DNA of 44,220 bases. It comes from Brachionus koreanus. Lineage: Eukaryota; Rotifera; Eurotatoria; Ploima; Brachionidae. Below are positions 28,101-39,361 of the stretch, one piece after another; the first letter of the stretch is position 1; each line of letters opens with the position of its first letter. The stretch covers positions 53,785 through 98,004 of the forward strand of contig PJRA01000553.1 of NCBI GenBank assembly GCA_016987375.1. Reading direction: 5' to 3'. The translations under genes were made by a program, and so were the position numbers. Below the pieces are notes generated by a model. The model saw nothing but the letters and a program-made list of their open reading frames with translations, made no database searches and had not been told where the DNA came from.

Positions 28101-28284
28101 TCGTGCTCAAAGACTCAACCTGTGCCTCTCTAGAAGGCAATTCTGTCAACCAATTTGCTGGTTTAGGTGCAGCTTGCAATACACTATTTTGGCTTTTGTA
28201 ATACGTATACGCTCCCAGACCAAGAGCCCCTGTTGCTGCATATGCCAATGTTTTCAATACTTTTCTGTTTACTTTGGTGCCCAT
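25191..28284 (-). CDS. GPD2: Mitochondrial FAD-dependent glycerol-3-phosphate dehydrogenase
   Basis: An inner-membrane flavoenzyme that oxidises glycerol-3-phosphate to dihydroxyacetone phosphate and passes electrons to ubiquinone (the glycerol-phosphate shuttle). Seven exons on the minus strand: 27803-28284, 26534-27750, 26219-26460, 26089-26139, 25411-25500, 25350-25358 and 25191-25295; all GT/AG, 731 codons (human 727). A basic, hydrophobic N-terminus (LKTLAYAATGALGLGAYTYY) suits mitochondrial targeting. The FAD-binding GGGATGAG is at 71-78, followed by SSGTSSRSTKLIHGGVRYLQ. The C-terminal EF-hand pair is present: a degenerate loop DKSNKGYITHKD (about 630-641) and a canonical loop DTNKNGLIELDE (683-694), giving calcium control. 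Two oddities: a 9-nt microexon coding Phe-Leu-Gln, required to restore the conserved EFLQLMSA block, and a 51-nt exon (residues 648-664) absent from the human alignment, so possibly a cassette exon. Confidence 0.96.
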
Positions 28285-29339
28285 TTTTTTTCTTAATTTT
28301 CTTAAAAATGGACTCTTTTTAATTAAAAAAATTGTATTTAAATAAAATAAATTGAATTTCTAAATTGAAAATTAAAAATGAAATTTTGGAAAATTGATTT
28401 ATGTTAATTAGACTATAGCCGATAGATTCACCAGTAGATTGAGAATTTTCAACTGGTCTATGACCGAAAATAATAATTTCTATTGAAAATAATTCGATTT
28501 TGAACAATTAAAATTAAATTAAAAAAAAAAAAAGTTTATTGAACAAGATTTTTTTAATGTTTCAAATTAATTGAAGACATTTATTTTGGAAAATAATTCA
28601 AATACTTTCACTTTCACTATAAAATTACCATAGATGAATATTTTTCACTTGGGCTACCTTAAATAAAGACAAAAACAACGATAATGAAAATAAAAATTGT
28701 AAGATTTTGCATTTATATAAATTTTTATTTGGAAAAATTTAGAGTCTAATCATAGTAATGATTTTTATCAATATTTAAGAAGAAAAAAGTGTGAAATTTT
28801 TCAATTTTCCTATGACTATAATAATTGCTTAAATTGCATAAACTAAAATGTGTACAATAATAAAATTATAACAATTTGAAGACATAGCTAATTTTAAATT
28901 TTAAATATTTTTTTATTATTTAAGTTAACATTATTTTTTATAAAACATTCATCAGAAGAATGCAATATTGAGTTTTAGGTTATGAGAGGTAGAACTTTGT
29001 TGAAAGCAATGATTTTGCTCTAAAAATTAACTCAGAATATGAAAATAAATAACATTTTGCATAAAATATTTAATGTGAAAAAGATCTAGCTGAATAAATT
29101 ATAATTTTGTATTTAAATAATCTAATAAACAAAAATAACATTATTTTATTTCCTAAATGCTAAAATAAATAACCATTAATTGATTTTTATTGATAATATC
29201 ATTCTAAATGTATCAATTTAAATTTTAACAAGCAAAACTCGTTAAGGCTTTACATCTATTTCAAACCTATAAAAATTCAATCAACTAAATTTCTAGTTGG
29301 TCTTATAAACAAAAGAAAATTTTAATTAATGATAAATGA
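28285..29339. other. Upstream region of GPD2
   Basis: AT-rich. It should contain the GPD2 promoter. No other gene or repeat was recognised before the tRNA. Confidence 0.5.
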
Positions 29340-29410
29340 GCACTGGTGGTTCAGTGGTAGAATGCTCGCCTGCCACGCGGGCGGCCCGGGTTCGATTCCC
29401 GGCCAGTGCA
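29340..29410 (+). tRNA. tRNA-Gly (anticodon GCC)
   Basis: A full cloverleaf of 71 nt. The acceptor stem GCACTGG pairs with CCAGTGC (29403-29409), with discriminator A at 29410. The D-arm contains GGTTCAGTGGTAGAA. The anticodon loop CTGCCAC puts GCC at 29372-29374 between the stems CTCGC and GCGGG. The T-arm is CCGGG-TTCGATT-CCCGG. The sequence is close to the general animal tRNA-Gly(GCC), and it is the most GC-rich spot in the window. CCA is not encoded, as expected in eukaryotes. Confidence 0.98.
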
Positions 29411-29416
29411 TTTTTT
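29411..29416 (+). terminator. RNA polymerase III terminator
   Basis: A run of six T directly after the tRNA discriminator base, the normal Pol III stop signal. Confidence 0.85.
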
Positions 29417-30349
29417 GAAATAAATTAATTTCAAATTTAACCCTTATTCACAAAATTATTTTTTTTCATTTTCATCCAAAATTATAAAATATAAAACAAT
29501 AGCATAAGCTAATAAGAAATGTTGCTTTGATTTTACTCAATTAAAAATTTTGAAAACAGTATTTTATGAATCTGTTAGTTATCTCAGTTAGTTTAGTCTA
29601 TTGAATAAATATGAATGAAACAATTAATGACATACACTGTTGTCTACAATACTATGTTTGTAAACTGCTTTATATATAAATAACGCTTGCCCAATAATGC
29701 TTGTCCGAAATTTAAATTAGTGAAAAAAATATGATAGGATAAAGATATAATTATGAAAATTTTCAGTCTTATACATAATTTTATCTATTTTTCAAAAATG
29801 TTAATAATTTCTCGATTTTTTACTTTTCTTTCATGTCCTGCGCTCAGGTGTGACACATATCCTGACCCTATTTGTCCTCGGGAATCGAGTAAATTGAAAT
29901 ACAAACTTGATTAACCATTTTGTAGAGAATTTTATTCTGATTAAAATGACCTATTTTAATCGGATGAATTTTGCAAAAGTTATGATGAAAAAACATCAAA
30001 ATTCTAAGGATTTTTTAAAAAAGGGAATATTTAGCAAATTGACCATTTTTTAAAAAATCTTTTGATCAAAATTAGATTTTGATCTGCAATTTTACACATG
30101 CATTATTTAGAATGTAAGCTATTAAATGAATGTCTAAAATATATTAAAGTTTGATTTTTAGGACTTTTTTACGAGATTTTTTAAATTTATGATATGGTCC
30201 CTTCAATAGATGAATATTTCAACAATTTTAATATAAAGTTAGTTTAAAAAGTATATCATTCAAAAGCTTAATGCCTAAGCTACAAAATAATATATAATAC
30301 TCAATAATTGTACAACAATTTATGAAAAAAAAAAAATTTGTTATTTAGA
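29417..30349. other. Intergenic region
   Basis: No gene recognised. A GC-richer patch at about 29835-29890 (TGTCCTGCGCTCAGGTGTGA and following) stands out from its surroundings but shows no open frame or family match. Confidence 0.45.
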
Positions 30350-31118
30350 TTATTTATGGCAATAAGCTACTTTAGCTTCTTCAACAATTCTTACTCTTTT
30401 TTTAAGACAATTAACAGCATTTCTTACGTATCCCACAGGCATTCTCTCTATACCTCGTTTAGAAGGCCAATTACTATTTTTATGAATTTGTGAAAGCTTT
30501 TTTCACACCATCTTTGTGTCGTCTTAGCTGTGTGAGGTTTTGCGCAATCTTGTTGATAGACCCTTTTATTTGTTCCAAAAATTGTTTCACTTTCTCGTTT
30601 CGCAAAAGGTAAAATTCTACATTGGTAGTATTTTAAGTCTATTTTTTCATCTAAAAACATACAATTTAATTATTGTTTAAAAGAATTTGCAATTTAGATA
30701 TGCCTTGGTCTACGAAATATGGCTTCGTTGGTTCTTTTTCTGTTAACCCTTTCCAAAACATAACAGAAAATGGAAACTTTGAAACACCGTATAAATCTAG
30801 ATTTATTGAAATTATTAAGATAAATTTTAATTTATAAATTAAATCAATTTTACCTCCTTTTAAGTTATATTTTTTTAAAATTGAATTAAATGAATAAGAA
30901 GAAAAAACGGTTTTGCCTGGGCTGATAGTTTAGCTGCTAGTGCTGACGCTTTGGTTCTTAATTTTAAAAAGACGTCTCTCAGAAAGATTTTTGTTTCTAG
31001 CTCTTCTTCTATGTCTTCTTTCGTCAATTTGTCTTAGGCTTAACCAAATATGTCTGGAAAGCCGTAGTGCAGGGTTTTCGTTCATATTGGCAATAGTGAG
31101 TTTGGATCGAAGCAAATT
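30350..31118 (-). pseudogene. Degraded Tc1-like transposase
   Basis: Minus-strand fragments in different frames line up in the order of a Tc1 transposase: an N-terminal basic part (RARNKNLSERRLFKIKNQSV), a short piece like the second helix-turn-helix (FNSILKKYNLKGG), FSVMFWKGLTEKEPTKPYFV, the second catalytic Asp motif VYQQDCAKPHTA, and the C-terminus VGYVRNAVNCLKKRVRIVEE ending at TAA 30350-30352. Stops and frame changes separate the pieces. QQDNAPAH is altered to QQDCAKPH. The element is dead; terminal repeats were not found. Confidence 0.75.
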
Positions 31119-31530
31119 TCGTAAAATTGGTTATAATAATTAGGAGTTGAATAGGGAAAATATTCGAAATTGATAATATTTTTGGCGCTAAATAATTAAA
31201 TTTTAACGTTCAAGATATTTAAATTTGCTGTTTAAAATTTACTAAAAAATGAAAATAATAAACTAAACATTATCACTTAATCATCTTTAAAACTGGATTT
31301 AATTGAATTATTATTTACTTTTAAAAAGTTATTTTTCAAATTTTAAAACTTTCAATAAAAACATACTAAAACTTAATAATAAAAATAATGAAACTCTAAA
31401 TTAATTGTAATAATTTAAAATTTAAAATTTTTTTTGTTCATTATTTTATTTACAAAACAAATAACTAATTTTGATTTAAATAATAAAAATATTAAGTAAA
31501 AATGGTTTAAAATAGTTTAGATAAAAGTGA
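31119..31530. other. Short intergenic region, 3' side of Frizzled
   Basis: AT-rich with AATAAA-like signals that may end the Frizzled transcript. No gene recognised. Confidence 0.5.
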
Positions 31531-33831
31531 TTATTTATTGAGAGTAGATGGTATTGAGGATGCGTTAGTAGTGGATGTAGTATTTATGGTTTGAGGCAAA
31601 TTTTTGTACAAAGTAGAGGCACTGTAATCATAAACAAAAACTGAAGGGTTTGAAAGTCCATTTTGTGTTGGATTGAATAGTAAATTTTGATGGTGGCCCA
31701 TTGATGCAACCGAGTGAGCATTTTGTTTAGATGGTATTCCAATTAGATTGTCTGGTTTTTGATAAAGCATTTGTTGATTAGAACCATACTGATTGTATTT
31801 TATTAAATTTAAGTCATTAAACTTCAAACTGTCAATTTCATAAGGATTAGCGTGGTTTTTGTCTTCATCATTGGCTTGAAAATAGATAACTGAATTCTTT
31901 TGCAGACGACAAACTCTTTTTTTTGGTGAGAATATTGGAAAGCATGAAGACTCTACATCAGATATTTCAGAATCAGAATCGTCATTTGAACTTTGGTGTC
32001 CGAAAATTTTCCTTATGAATTTCTTCCATGATTCTAAACTTTTGGATGTCCATATCCAGACACCTGATGTTATACCAATGATTAAACTCATGAAATATTT
32101 AAGAAGAAAAACTGAAAATTCTGGTAAGCTTTCAATTTTGGCTCTAAAGCAAAATTCGCCAACAAGCTCATAGTCATCTTCCAAATTGAGATAAAAATTT
32201 TTTCCATAATTTCTATTACGGCATAGAACTGACTTTTCCCATTCATTTCGGTAGTAATACTCGTACATTTGGCATGCTATGACACAACTGGCTGGAACAG
32301 TATATAATATCGAAAAAATTCCAATACGAATCATTAATTTTTCCAATTTATTAGCCTTCTTTAAATCAGCATGCTGTTTTTTAATCATATTTCTTATTCT
32401 TGCCAGAGAAATAAATCCTGCAATTAGAAAACCCATACCAATGGTTAAATAAACAACCGACGGATATATAACAAAAATTTTCAAACTTTGAACATTTAAA
32501 TTTCCCACAGAACACATGCCACTGAGTGCATCTGCATCAACCAGTGACATAGACAGGATCATAAAGGTTTTAAAGAAAGGCACTATCCATGCAAATAAAT
32601 GAAAATATGGACCGTATTTTGAAATGGCCTCTGTACTCCATTTGAGACCAGCAGCCAAAAACCAAGTGAGCGAAATAATTACCCACCAAACTGATGCAGC
32701 CATACTGAAATAATAAGTCAGTATGAAAGTCACAGTGCATGTTAAAGAACTTAAACTATTAGAATTAGAATATCTGATTGATTTGTCGATCTCACAAGCT
32801 TGTTGATGACCGGCCATAAACCGGACCATATATCCGATGGCTATGAACATAAAGCAAATGCTCATGTAAATAATTGGCTTTTCTGGATAGCGAAAGCGAG
32901 ATGATTCAATAAAATATGTTGAAGCGGTACAAAATGTGCTGAACAGACACAAAAATGACCAGAAGAGAAGCCAATAGTATGTTAGTTGATGTTCTTGGTG
33001 ACTGAAGTACACGCTTTGACATGGCTGGGCACAATTGCTTAGTTCTGAAGTGGAAATTCTATTAAATCGTTGATCATTTAAGTCTGTTATTTTAATGAAC
33101 GGATGAATGCACATTTTATTAAATGTATCGAATTGGCGATTTTTGTTTGCCAGTTCCGATTTAACTATTTCATTTTCGAAATTTTCAATCAATTTTTCAT
33201 TTTGTTTTGGAGCAAAATTCTCATTTATTTTAATTGTTTTTTGATGTTGAATGCTCTCGTCAAATACTTTTTGCCTCTTTTGCTCCTCGGCGTCCATTGG
33301 ATCCATACATATATCAGAAGTGCCGTATTCAGGAAAAAGGTCACAGTTCATGTGCTCTGGCCATTCGAATCCAAACTTTTTCATATACTTTTCGCAACCG
33401 AGTCTGGCTCTAACACAAACAGACTTGCATGCTCTGATCGGCTGTGGGTAGTTTGGAACACAAATTGGTGTGTACATTGAACAAAGAAAAAATTTTAGAT
33501 CTTTGGCACAATTTATTTCAACTAAAGGCCAAAATTGGTGCGCCTCTGCAGCTGCCTCCCGTTGACTTTCGTGGTTAAACTGATTGGGAAACGATGTCAT
33601 GTTGTATTCAATGTTGCGGCACATTGGAACTGTGATTTCTTGACACTTTTGTTCTCCTCTATTGTTATAAACATCAAGCGATTCTCTGGGCAACAAATTT
33701 CTATCTGTGTAAGAAGGTTTTTCCAAATTCAAAACACTTGGCAGCAATATTTCGTCTGAATCATATTGGCGATAATTAAAATTGGCAATGGTCAATTGGG
33801 GCAAAAAAATCAATATTAAAATTTCTAACAT
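31531..33831 (-). CDS. Frizzled Wnt receptor, Fz5/8-like, intronless
   Basis: A seven-pass Wnt receptor of the plasma membrane. The uninterrupted frame is 766 codons, longer than the human FZD5 and FZD8 proteins (about 585 and 694). A signal peptide covers residues 1 to about 16. The cysteine-rich domain (about 60-176) has all ten Cys (63, 71, 108, 117, 124, 135, 139, 146, 163, 175) and starts CQEITVPMCRNIEYNMT, the wording of the Fz5/8 group. A long linker (about 180-280) precedes TM1 near 284-308. WSTEAI, KTFMIL and YTVPASCVIACQMYE are typical Frizzled blocks. After TM7 the Dishevelled-binding motif is K597-S-L-E-S-W602, with Ser in place of the usual Thr of KTxxxW. The cytoplasmic tail is long (about 160 residues), Ser/Asn-rich, and ends STLNK without an obvious PDZ ligand. 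Start: first ATG before the hydrophobic leader. Confidence 0.95.
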   Translation of the reverse strand: MLEILILIFLPQLTIANFNYRQYDSDEILLPSVLNLEKPSYTDRNLLPRESLDVYNNRGEQKCQEITVPMCRNIEYNMTSFPNQFNHESQREAAAEAHQFWPLVEINCAKDLKFFLCSMYTPICVPNYPQPIRACKSVCVRARLGCEKYMKKFGFEWPEHMNCDLFPEYGTSDICMDPMDAEEQKRQKVFDESIQHQKTIKINENFAPKQNEKLIENFENEIVKSELANKNRQFDTFNKMCIHPFIKITDLNDQRFNRISTSELSNCAQPCQSVYFSHQEHQLTYYWLLFWSFLCLFSTFCTASTYFIESSRFRYPEKPIIYMSICFMFIAIGYMVRFMAGHQQACEIDKSIRYSNSNSLSSLTCTVTFILTYYFSMAASVWWVIISLTWFLAAGLKWSTEAISKYGPYFHLFAWIVPFFKTFMILSMSLVDADALSGMCSVGNLNVQSLKIFVIYPSVVYLTIGMGFLIAGFISLARIRNMIKKQHADLKKANKLEKLMIRIGIFSILYTVPASCVIACQMYEYYYRNEWEKSVLCRNRNYGKNFYLNLEDDYELVGEFCFRAKIESLPEFSVFLLKYFMSLIIGITSGVWIWTSKSLESWKKFIRKIFGHQSSNDDSDSEISDVESSCFPIFSPKKRVCRLQKNSVIYFQANDEDKNHANPYEIDSLKFNDLNLIKYNQYGSNQQMLYQKPDNLIGIPSKQNAHSVASMGHHQNLLFNPTQNGLSNPSVFVYDYSASTLYKNLPQTINTTSTTNASSIPSTLNK

Positions 33832-36800
33832 TTTACTAATCTATTTTAAAAAAAAATTGTATTAAAAAAATAGGTTTATTGAAATGAGATATCGTGGAGG
33901 AAGTCTTATCGAAAAAAATTTTTAAGGGTTCATTTAAAGACTAGGGCTTTATTAAATGATAAGCTAAAAATATATGAAATACTCAAAGAAGCCATATAAT
34001 TTTTATTGTAAACGAAACGAATCACGATTCTAAAATGATTATTTCCAGTCAATCAACACCGCCAAAATATTTTTTTCTTTCATTTCTCTTCTATGTCAAA
34101 TTAAAGCATATTTTTGCATGCCATATTCATCGAATTCAGTTATCTTAAAACAAATTCGATTCTTGTCAGATGATATTAAGCCCTAATTAAAATGGAATTA
34201 AAAACAAAAAAAAAACGAGCTCTTTTTCTCAATTTTCTTCTTTTGTCCAAATTTATTTTTTCTAATTAAAATTTATATTGAACACGAATTTAACCCCCTT
34301 TGGCTATTTTAGTGGCTCCATTCTCTGTTTGATACCAATCATTTCTTTTTAAATCAATCAATATCGAAAAGAGACTCTTATGCAATTATTAATTATAGCA
34401 TCTCTTAAATAGCACTTGAAATAGCTTGCCTAATGCGAAGCGAACATTTGACACATTTTCTAAATTGGTGATGTTTATTATATGCCAACGTGTTTTTTTA
34501 ATTATTTTCGGCTAAAAATTTAGTGAATTAAATTCGCTATAAACAAAATCAAGAAATCTTATAGTTCATCTAAGATTGGAATTTTAGCACATCGCCTCGG
34601 TCTAGATTAGTACTAATTTTTTCAACTCTCTCTCTATCAAGTCAGTTCTTTTAATAACTTTTTTTTTTCTCGGGTTTATTGATAATTTAATTGAGCGAAA
34701 AGCCAACAAAACAAAATAGAGCTTATTTAACCCTAACCGACTTGCACAAATTAATATTAGCTATTAATTGAAACAATATTTTTCAATTGAAAAATAAAAA
34801 TTAATTTCTATATTTTTTCTTAATTTATTTTGATCGGACACCTCGGTCATTAATTTCTGATTGAAACAAAAAAAAAAAAAAATTCGATAAATTCATGAGA
34901 CTTTATCAAATTTATTGTTTTAGCAAAGACTAGACATTTTAAATTTTCTGAAACAAAACTTATCTTGAAAATGTCCAAGATGTGGAATTTAACAAGTGGA
35001 TTTATAGCAAGCGATGCGTAAATAAAAAAAATTATTCGAAGGTAAATCAAAGAGACTCTCGAACATTTTTTTTTCAAGTGCTTCTAATTATTTTACATGC
35101 TCTAAATAAACAAATTGTTTCAAGAGATACTTACTGAAATATTTATAAATAAGAGGAACTAAATGGGATATTTGTTTAGGTTTTAAAACTTGAATGCTAC
35201 TTGACAATGTTTAATCATATTTTCTTTTTATAAGCTTAAAATACCACTAAATTGCGTAACATTGGGGTTTGTTTGTCCAATTGTCAGCTAATTGAACATA
35301 ATTACTTTTTCCTATGTTTGCTAATGACCAAATTACTCTTCGAATAAGATTATGTAATGAACCAAATTAACTCTTGAATATTTTAAAAACAGCTTGAACT
35401 AAAAATTGACATGAGAAACTAATATTTTAATATTTTATTAGATGATTTTTTCTTGGATTGTTACACCTATATTTTTTTGATAAATAAATTGATTCTTAAA
35501 ATATTTTTGCGCTATTAACTTCAATGTAGTTACTTTTAAAATTAAGAATTTTCACATGCAATTATTCGATTAGTTGCTATAAACAAATAGTATTCGTATG
35601 AGTGCAATTTTCACGTTTAGCTTTTTAATTAGTTATCGGTAGAGCTCCTTTAGTCTATCGTGACAATATAAAGAAAGATTAACTTTTAGAGATATTTAAT
35701 TAATTTTCATTTGGTAATTAATTAGTAGCGCAACATATTTTCTCTATTAAATAAATAAAATAATCGCTAAAGGCAACTTTAAGTATTAACAGACTATTTT
35801 TTGTTATGCCTGAAACTTAAAAGTCGAAATTTATTTAATTAAAATAATATTTAGTTAAAACATGACCAAAAAGCTTTGAAATTTATCCTAGTAATATTTA
35901 AAAAAAATGAATAAAACTAAGACTTTCATTTAATTTTTTAATTAATAAAATTATTTTTTTTTAAAATAGAGTTAGTTGAAACCGGACAGTTGGGAACGAA
36001 ACAAAACACTTCATTTTGGCTCAATATTAAAAACTATATTTTTCATTTAAAAATAAAATAAAAAAATAATAAAATCATAAAAATTTGTTAATTTTTTTTT
36101 CTAAATTAATGATATTTTAATTTAAAATAAGAATCTGTAATTATAAGAATTATGCCATTGAGAGAACTTAGTAAAAAAAAAATAAAAAATAAATTTGTAA
36201 AAATATGGAATTTATCTTATTTTAATATGACAAGTTTTTTAAGCAAAAATAATTAAAAATGAAACAGTGCACAATTAATTGTAGAAAAAAAGAATTGAAA
36301 AATTAATAAATTTAACACATGATATCTACTCTCATGATTTATTAGTCTTTTTTTCTAATTTTCAAACATGTATTCATTTAAAGAAATAAAAATCACTTCT
36401 TTTAAAAATTATAATTCTGAGCTTCCTGTAGTTTGTCAGAATAGTTTATAACTTTTTATCACGCTAATACTACTACGTAAAAATCTAAATTATTTTTAAA
36501 TAAGGTCTTTTTTATTCTTAACTCAAATTGAAATTTTTAAAAGAAATATTGATGAAATTTTAGTTTTAAGAGTCATTATAATAAAATAAATTATTAAAAC
36601 ATACTTTTTTTTGTTGTTTATACAAAATTTATAAAATTTATCTTTAAAAGATTGAAAATGTTTAATTTTTGTTGTATCTTTTTAAAACCTTATTTAATAC
36701 TAATTTATTTTCGATAGTCAAATCATGAATAGTTATCATTTTAATTGTTAAATAAAAGATCAATTAATTTAAGCTAGAACTAGAAAGAAGAACTAGATAT

Positions 36801-36890
36801 GATTTAAATTGTAACCCTCCAAAAGTTTCATTTCTAGAATCAATGTAAAAAGCGCTCTAGAAATTAAAAATATTGAGAAAAATGAAAAAA
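33832..36890. other. Upstream region of Frizzled, 3 kb
   Basis: AT-rich non-coding DNA. It should hold the Frizzled promoter and enhancers. No gene or bounded repeat was recognised. Confidence 0.5.
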
Positions 36891-37080
36891 CAACTTGTAT
36901 CCTTGCTAGATTCCAACCAGTATGGAAATCAACTAGCTACAGCAGGCGAGAGGAAGCGATTAGTAACACCGTTTGTTAAATCTACACTAATGTATGGAAG
37001 CCAATGCTATGGGTTGTCTGAACTGATATGAAAAAATTTGACACATTTCACTCTGGATGCTTAAGAAAGAACACGAAACA
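36891..37080 (+). pseudogene. LINE (non-LTR retrotransposon) 3' coding remnant
   Basis: The plus strand reads ILARFQPVWKSTSYSRREEA, then (with frame shifts) VKSTLMYGSQCYGLSE and TDMKKFDTFHSGCLRKNTK. This is the order of the region after the reverse transcriptase in many LINEs (..W.S....R.K...F...VKS.LLYG.E.W......K.L..F...CLR.I). Only about 190 bp remain and the frame is broken. It is a relic. Confidence 0.65.
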
Positions 37081-38356
37081 AAAAAAATAGCCTAATATGA
37101 AACAATTTTATCTATTTTTTAAAATTCTAACTTAGCTAAAATTAATAATATTTTTAGATTAATTTAAAGATAAAAAGTTTTTTTGCATGAATTTTAAAAA
37201 GAAACTAAAATATTAATAATCATCTTCTAAGTTAAAGAACAATTCCTGTTAAACGAAGTAAAATTTTAATTAGCTTTTCATTTATTAGTATGATTTTAAA
37301 TTAATATAAGAATTGTGAATAAATATGAACACAACACTTAATGCATCTATTGTAAATTCTAAATTAAATAAAAAATTATTGTTAATTCAACAAAATAAAT
37401 TTTTTTTGTAAAAATCCGGTCTTCAAAATTTGAAACCTAAATTCAAATATCCGAAAATAGGTTATTTCGTCTGGAGATTCCGTTTTAAACACTATACACT
37501 ATATCATTTTATCCATCATTTGTCAGATTAGTTCATTGCCTTAATAAACCAAATTAATTTCTCCGTGTAAGATTTTTAAAAGCTAATCAAAATTTTGATA
37601 AATGAAGTGCCATAAAAATAAAACATAAGAACTTAATTACAAATTTCATTAGTTGTTTGTCAATTGTAAAATAGCCTTATTATTAATTCATCAAATAAAT
37701 GAATTATTTATATATATATAGTATTGATGTCAGCTAATATCTTAATTGCAGCGATAAAAAATCACTGCAGAAAGCCAAAGAGTTTGGTTCGAGACCAAGT
37801 TAAGATTAAAATTTAAATAATGGTGGATTCATTTAACAAAATTATTTTTACATAATTAAATTAAATAATTCTTTTTAAATTTAACCGTTAATTGCTCATA
37901 TTAAAAAAAAATATATCACTTTCCAAAAATTTATGTTTGTCTTATATAATTTAAATTATTATTTATAATTGCAGCATAAATAGTAGCCATTAATACTAGT
38001 ATTAAAGTTTAAAAATTTAAGTATTTGTGATATTTTATATTTGAGTTGAAAATTTTATTTTGAAAAAAGAAATTGAAAATAAGCTGAATAATGATAAAAA
38101 AGCGATTAATTTTTAAAAATAAAAACTATATAAATAAAAAAATAAAAACCTTATTTTTAAATATTTTCTTATTTATTGAACACTTTTCAATTTCTAATTT
38201 AAAATTTAAAGACTCTGAAATTGTAAATTCTTTTTATTTTATTTAATTGAAAGTTGATCAAAAAAATTTTTCATAAAAAAAAACTGAAACAATTGTAGTT
38301 GAAAAACACTGTTTGATATCTAAATTTACCATAAAAATTGCATTTTTCTTTAAAAA
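37081..38356. other. Intergenic region
   Basis: AT-rich. It includes a short TA repeat (about 37708-37721) and a tRNA-like fold at 37739-37806, described separately. No protein gene recognised. Confidence 0.45.
37739..37806 (+). other. tRNA-like fold with B box but no normal anticodon arm
   Basis: Ends ATCTTAA and TTAAGAT form a perfect 7-bp acceptor-like stem. GCAG/CTGC can form a D-like stem. The 3' part, TTTGG-TTCGAGA-CCAAG, has T-arm geometry and the Pol III B-box wording GGTTCGAGACC. Only 14 nt lie between the D-like and T-like stems, too few for a normal anticodon arm plus variable loop, and no good A box is seen. It could be a tRNA pseudogene, a tRNA-derived SINE head or an inserted organellar tRNA. 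Confidence 0.35.
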
Positions 38357-39361
38357 CTATTCTGAAAAACAAAGAGATCTCTCTTCTAAAAGTATATTTT
38401 GTTCTAATTCAGGAAGTGGTGAAGGGAACATGCAGTTGACGTCAAAAATTAGGTTCGTATCAATATTTTTATTTGAATCTTCTTTGATAGGAAAACCACT
38501 GATTTCTTGTTTTTCGATAATTTTAATAAAATGCTCAGCTAGTTTTGTCTCATCAAAGATTAAATTTTCCATATCTAATAAATTTATTTGACCAAATTTC
38601 ATTACATATTCAGTCATCAAAGCTAAAGAATGATAAGCACTGAATTGTATGCCTTGTTGTTGAGTTCTTGCTATATATGTAGCTATTGTTGGATTTAAAA
38701 ACCATTTCTTTAATTGATCGACTAAACTCTCCTCAATATGTTGAATTTGAGAGCAATCAAAAATGCATACATCGCTTTCTGTACCAAAACTACCCGTGCA
38801 GAAAACATAATGGTTCTTTTTTATGTTAACAATCCTAACAAATTCGTTGTATTTTTCAATATTGTCTGAATTAGCATATTTTAGAATAACTGGATCTTCA
38901 ACTCCATTTATTTGAATTTTATTTTCAAGAATATAATTTCTTACCAGTTTTAAATATTTTTCAATTAAAAAATCACTTAGTTGAAGACTATCATTTCTCA
39001 TATGTATTGTGTTTGATTCGAATTCAGTTGAATTCAGCTTTTTAAAAGTACTTTCTTTCTGCCAAAAACCAGTGTACAAAGGATAATAGATATAATCTTT
39101 GACTGCACCAATAAATAATTCACGACCAGTAAATCGTAAAAAGTCAGGGTTTTCCTTTGAATTTCTTTGAATTATCAAATCATCATTTTTATCGAAAGTG
39201 ATAAATTTGAAAGTATCAGTAATCTCATCATTGCAGTATTCTTCCCAAGTAGAAAAACTTCTTCTTCTAAAATATTTTTTATCATATTTGATATTTGCTT
39301 TCCAACATCGGTTTTCATTTGGATCATTCAGATTATTTAAATCTAAATTAATTTTAAACAA
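38357..39361 (-). CDS. Ulp1/SENP (C48 peptidase)-like protein lacking the catalytic cysteine
   Basis: An open frame of about 330 codons. The middle matches the Ulp1-like protease fold that is common in transposon-associated and repeat-family proteins of animals: INGVEDPVIL, FVRIVNIKKNHYVFCTG with the expected catalytic His (H184), IFDCSQ with an Asp (D202), then ARTQQQGIQFSAYHSLALM. In active relatives the last segment reads QQQ.G.SDCG.FA; here the Cys position is Ser (S241) and the DCG signature is gone. It would therefore be a pseudo-protease or a decaying gene. No ATG lies at the open end (TTG with a stop just upstream), and an acceptor-like AATTAATTTAG at 39343 suggests an upstream exon. 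It may belong with the zinc-binding block at 41.4-42.2 kb. Confidence in the fold is moderate; it rests on motif order. Confidence 0.5.
   Translation of the reverse strand: MFKINLDLNNLNDPNENRCWKANIKYDKKYFRRRSFSTWEEYCNDEITDTFKFITFDKNDDLIIQRNSKENPDFLRFTGRELFIGAVKDYIYYPLYTGFWQKESTFKKLNSTEFESNTIHMRNDSLQLSDFLIEKYLKLVRNYILENKIQINGVEDPVILKYANSDNIEKYNEFVRIVNIKKNHYVFCTGSFGTESDVCIFDCSQIQHIEESLVDQLKKWFLNPTIATYIARTQQQGIQFSAYHSLALMTEYVMKFGQINLLDMENLIFDETKLAEHFIKIIEKQEISGFPIKEDSNKNIDTNLIFDVNCMFPSPLPELEQNILLEERSLCFSE

Noticed and set aside
27962..28201. 79-codon plus-strand frame
   Set aside because: A shadow of GPD2 exon 1 on the opposite strand.
33103..33480. 125-codon plus-strand frame
   Set aside because: It lies antisense within the Frizzled coding exon and shows no family features of its own.
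34850..35077. 75-codon minus-strand frame rich in Phe and Ile
   Set aside because: Low-complexity AT-rich frame without motifs or splice support.
37739..37806. Functional tRNA call
   Set aside because: No normal anticodon arm or A box; kept only as a tRNA-like fold.
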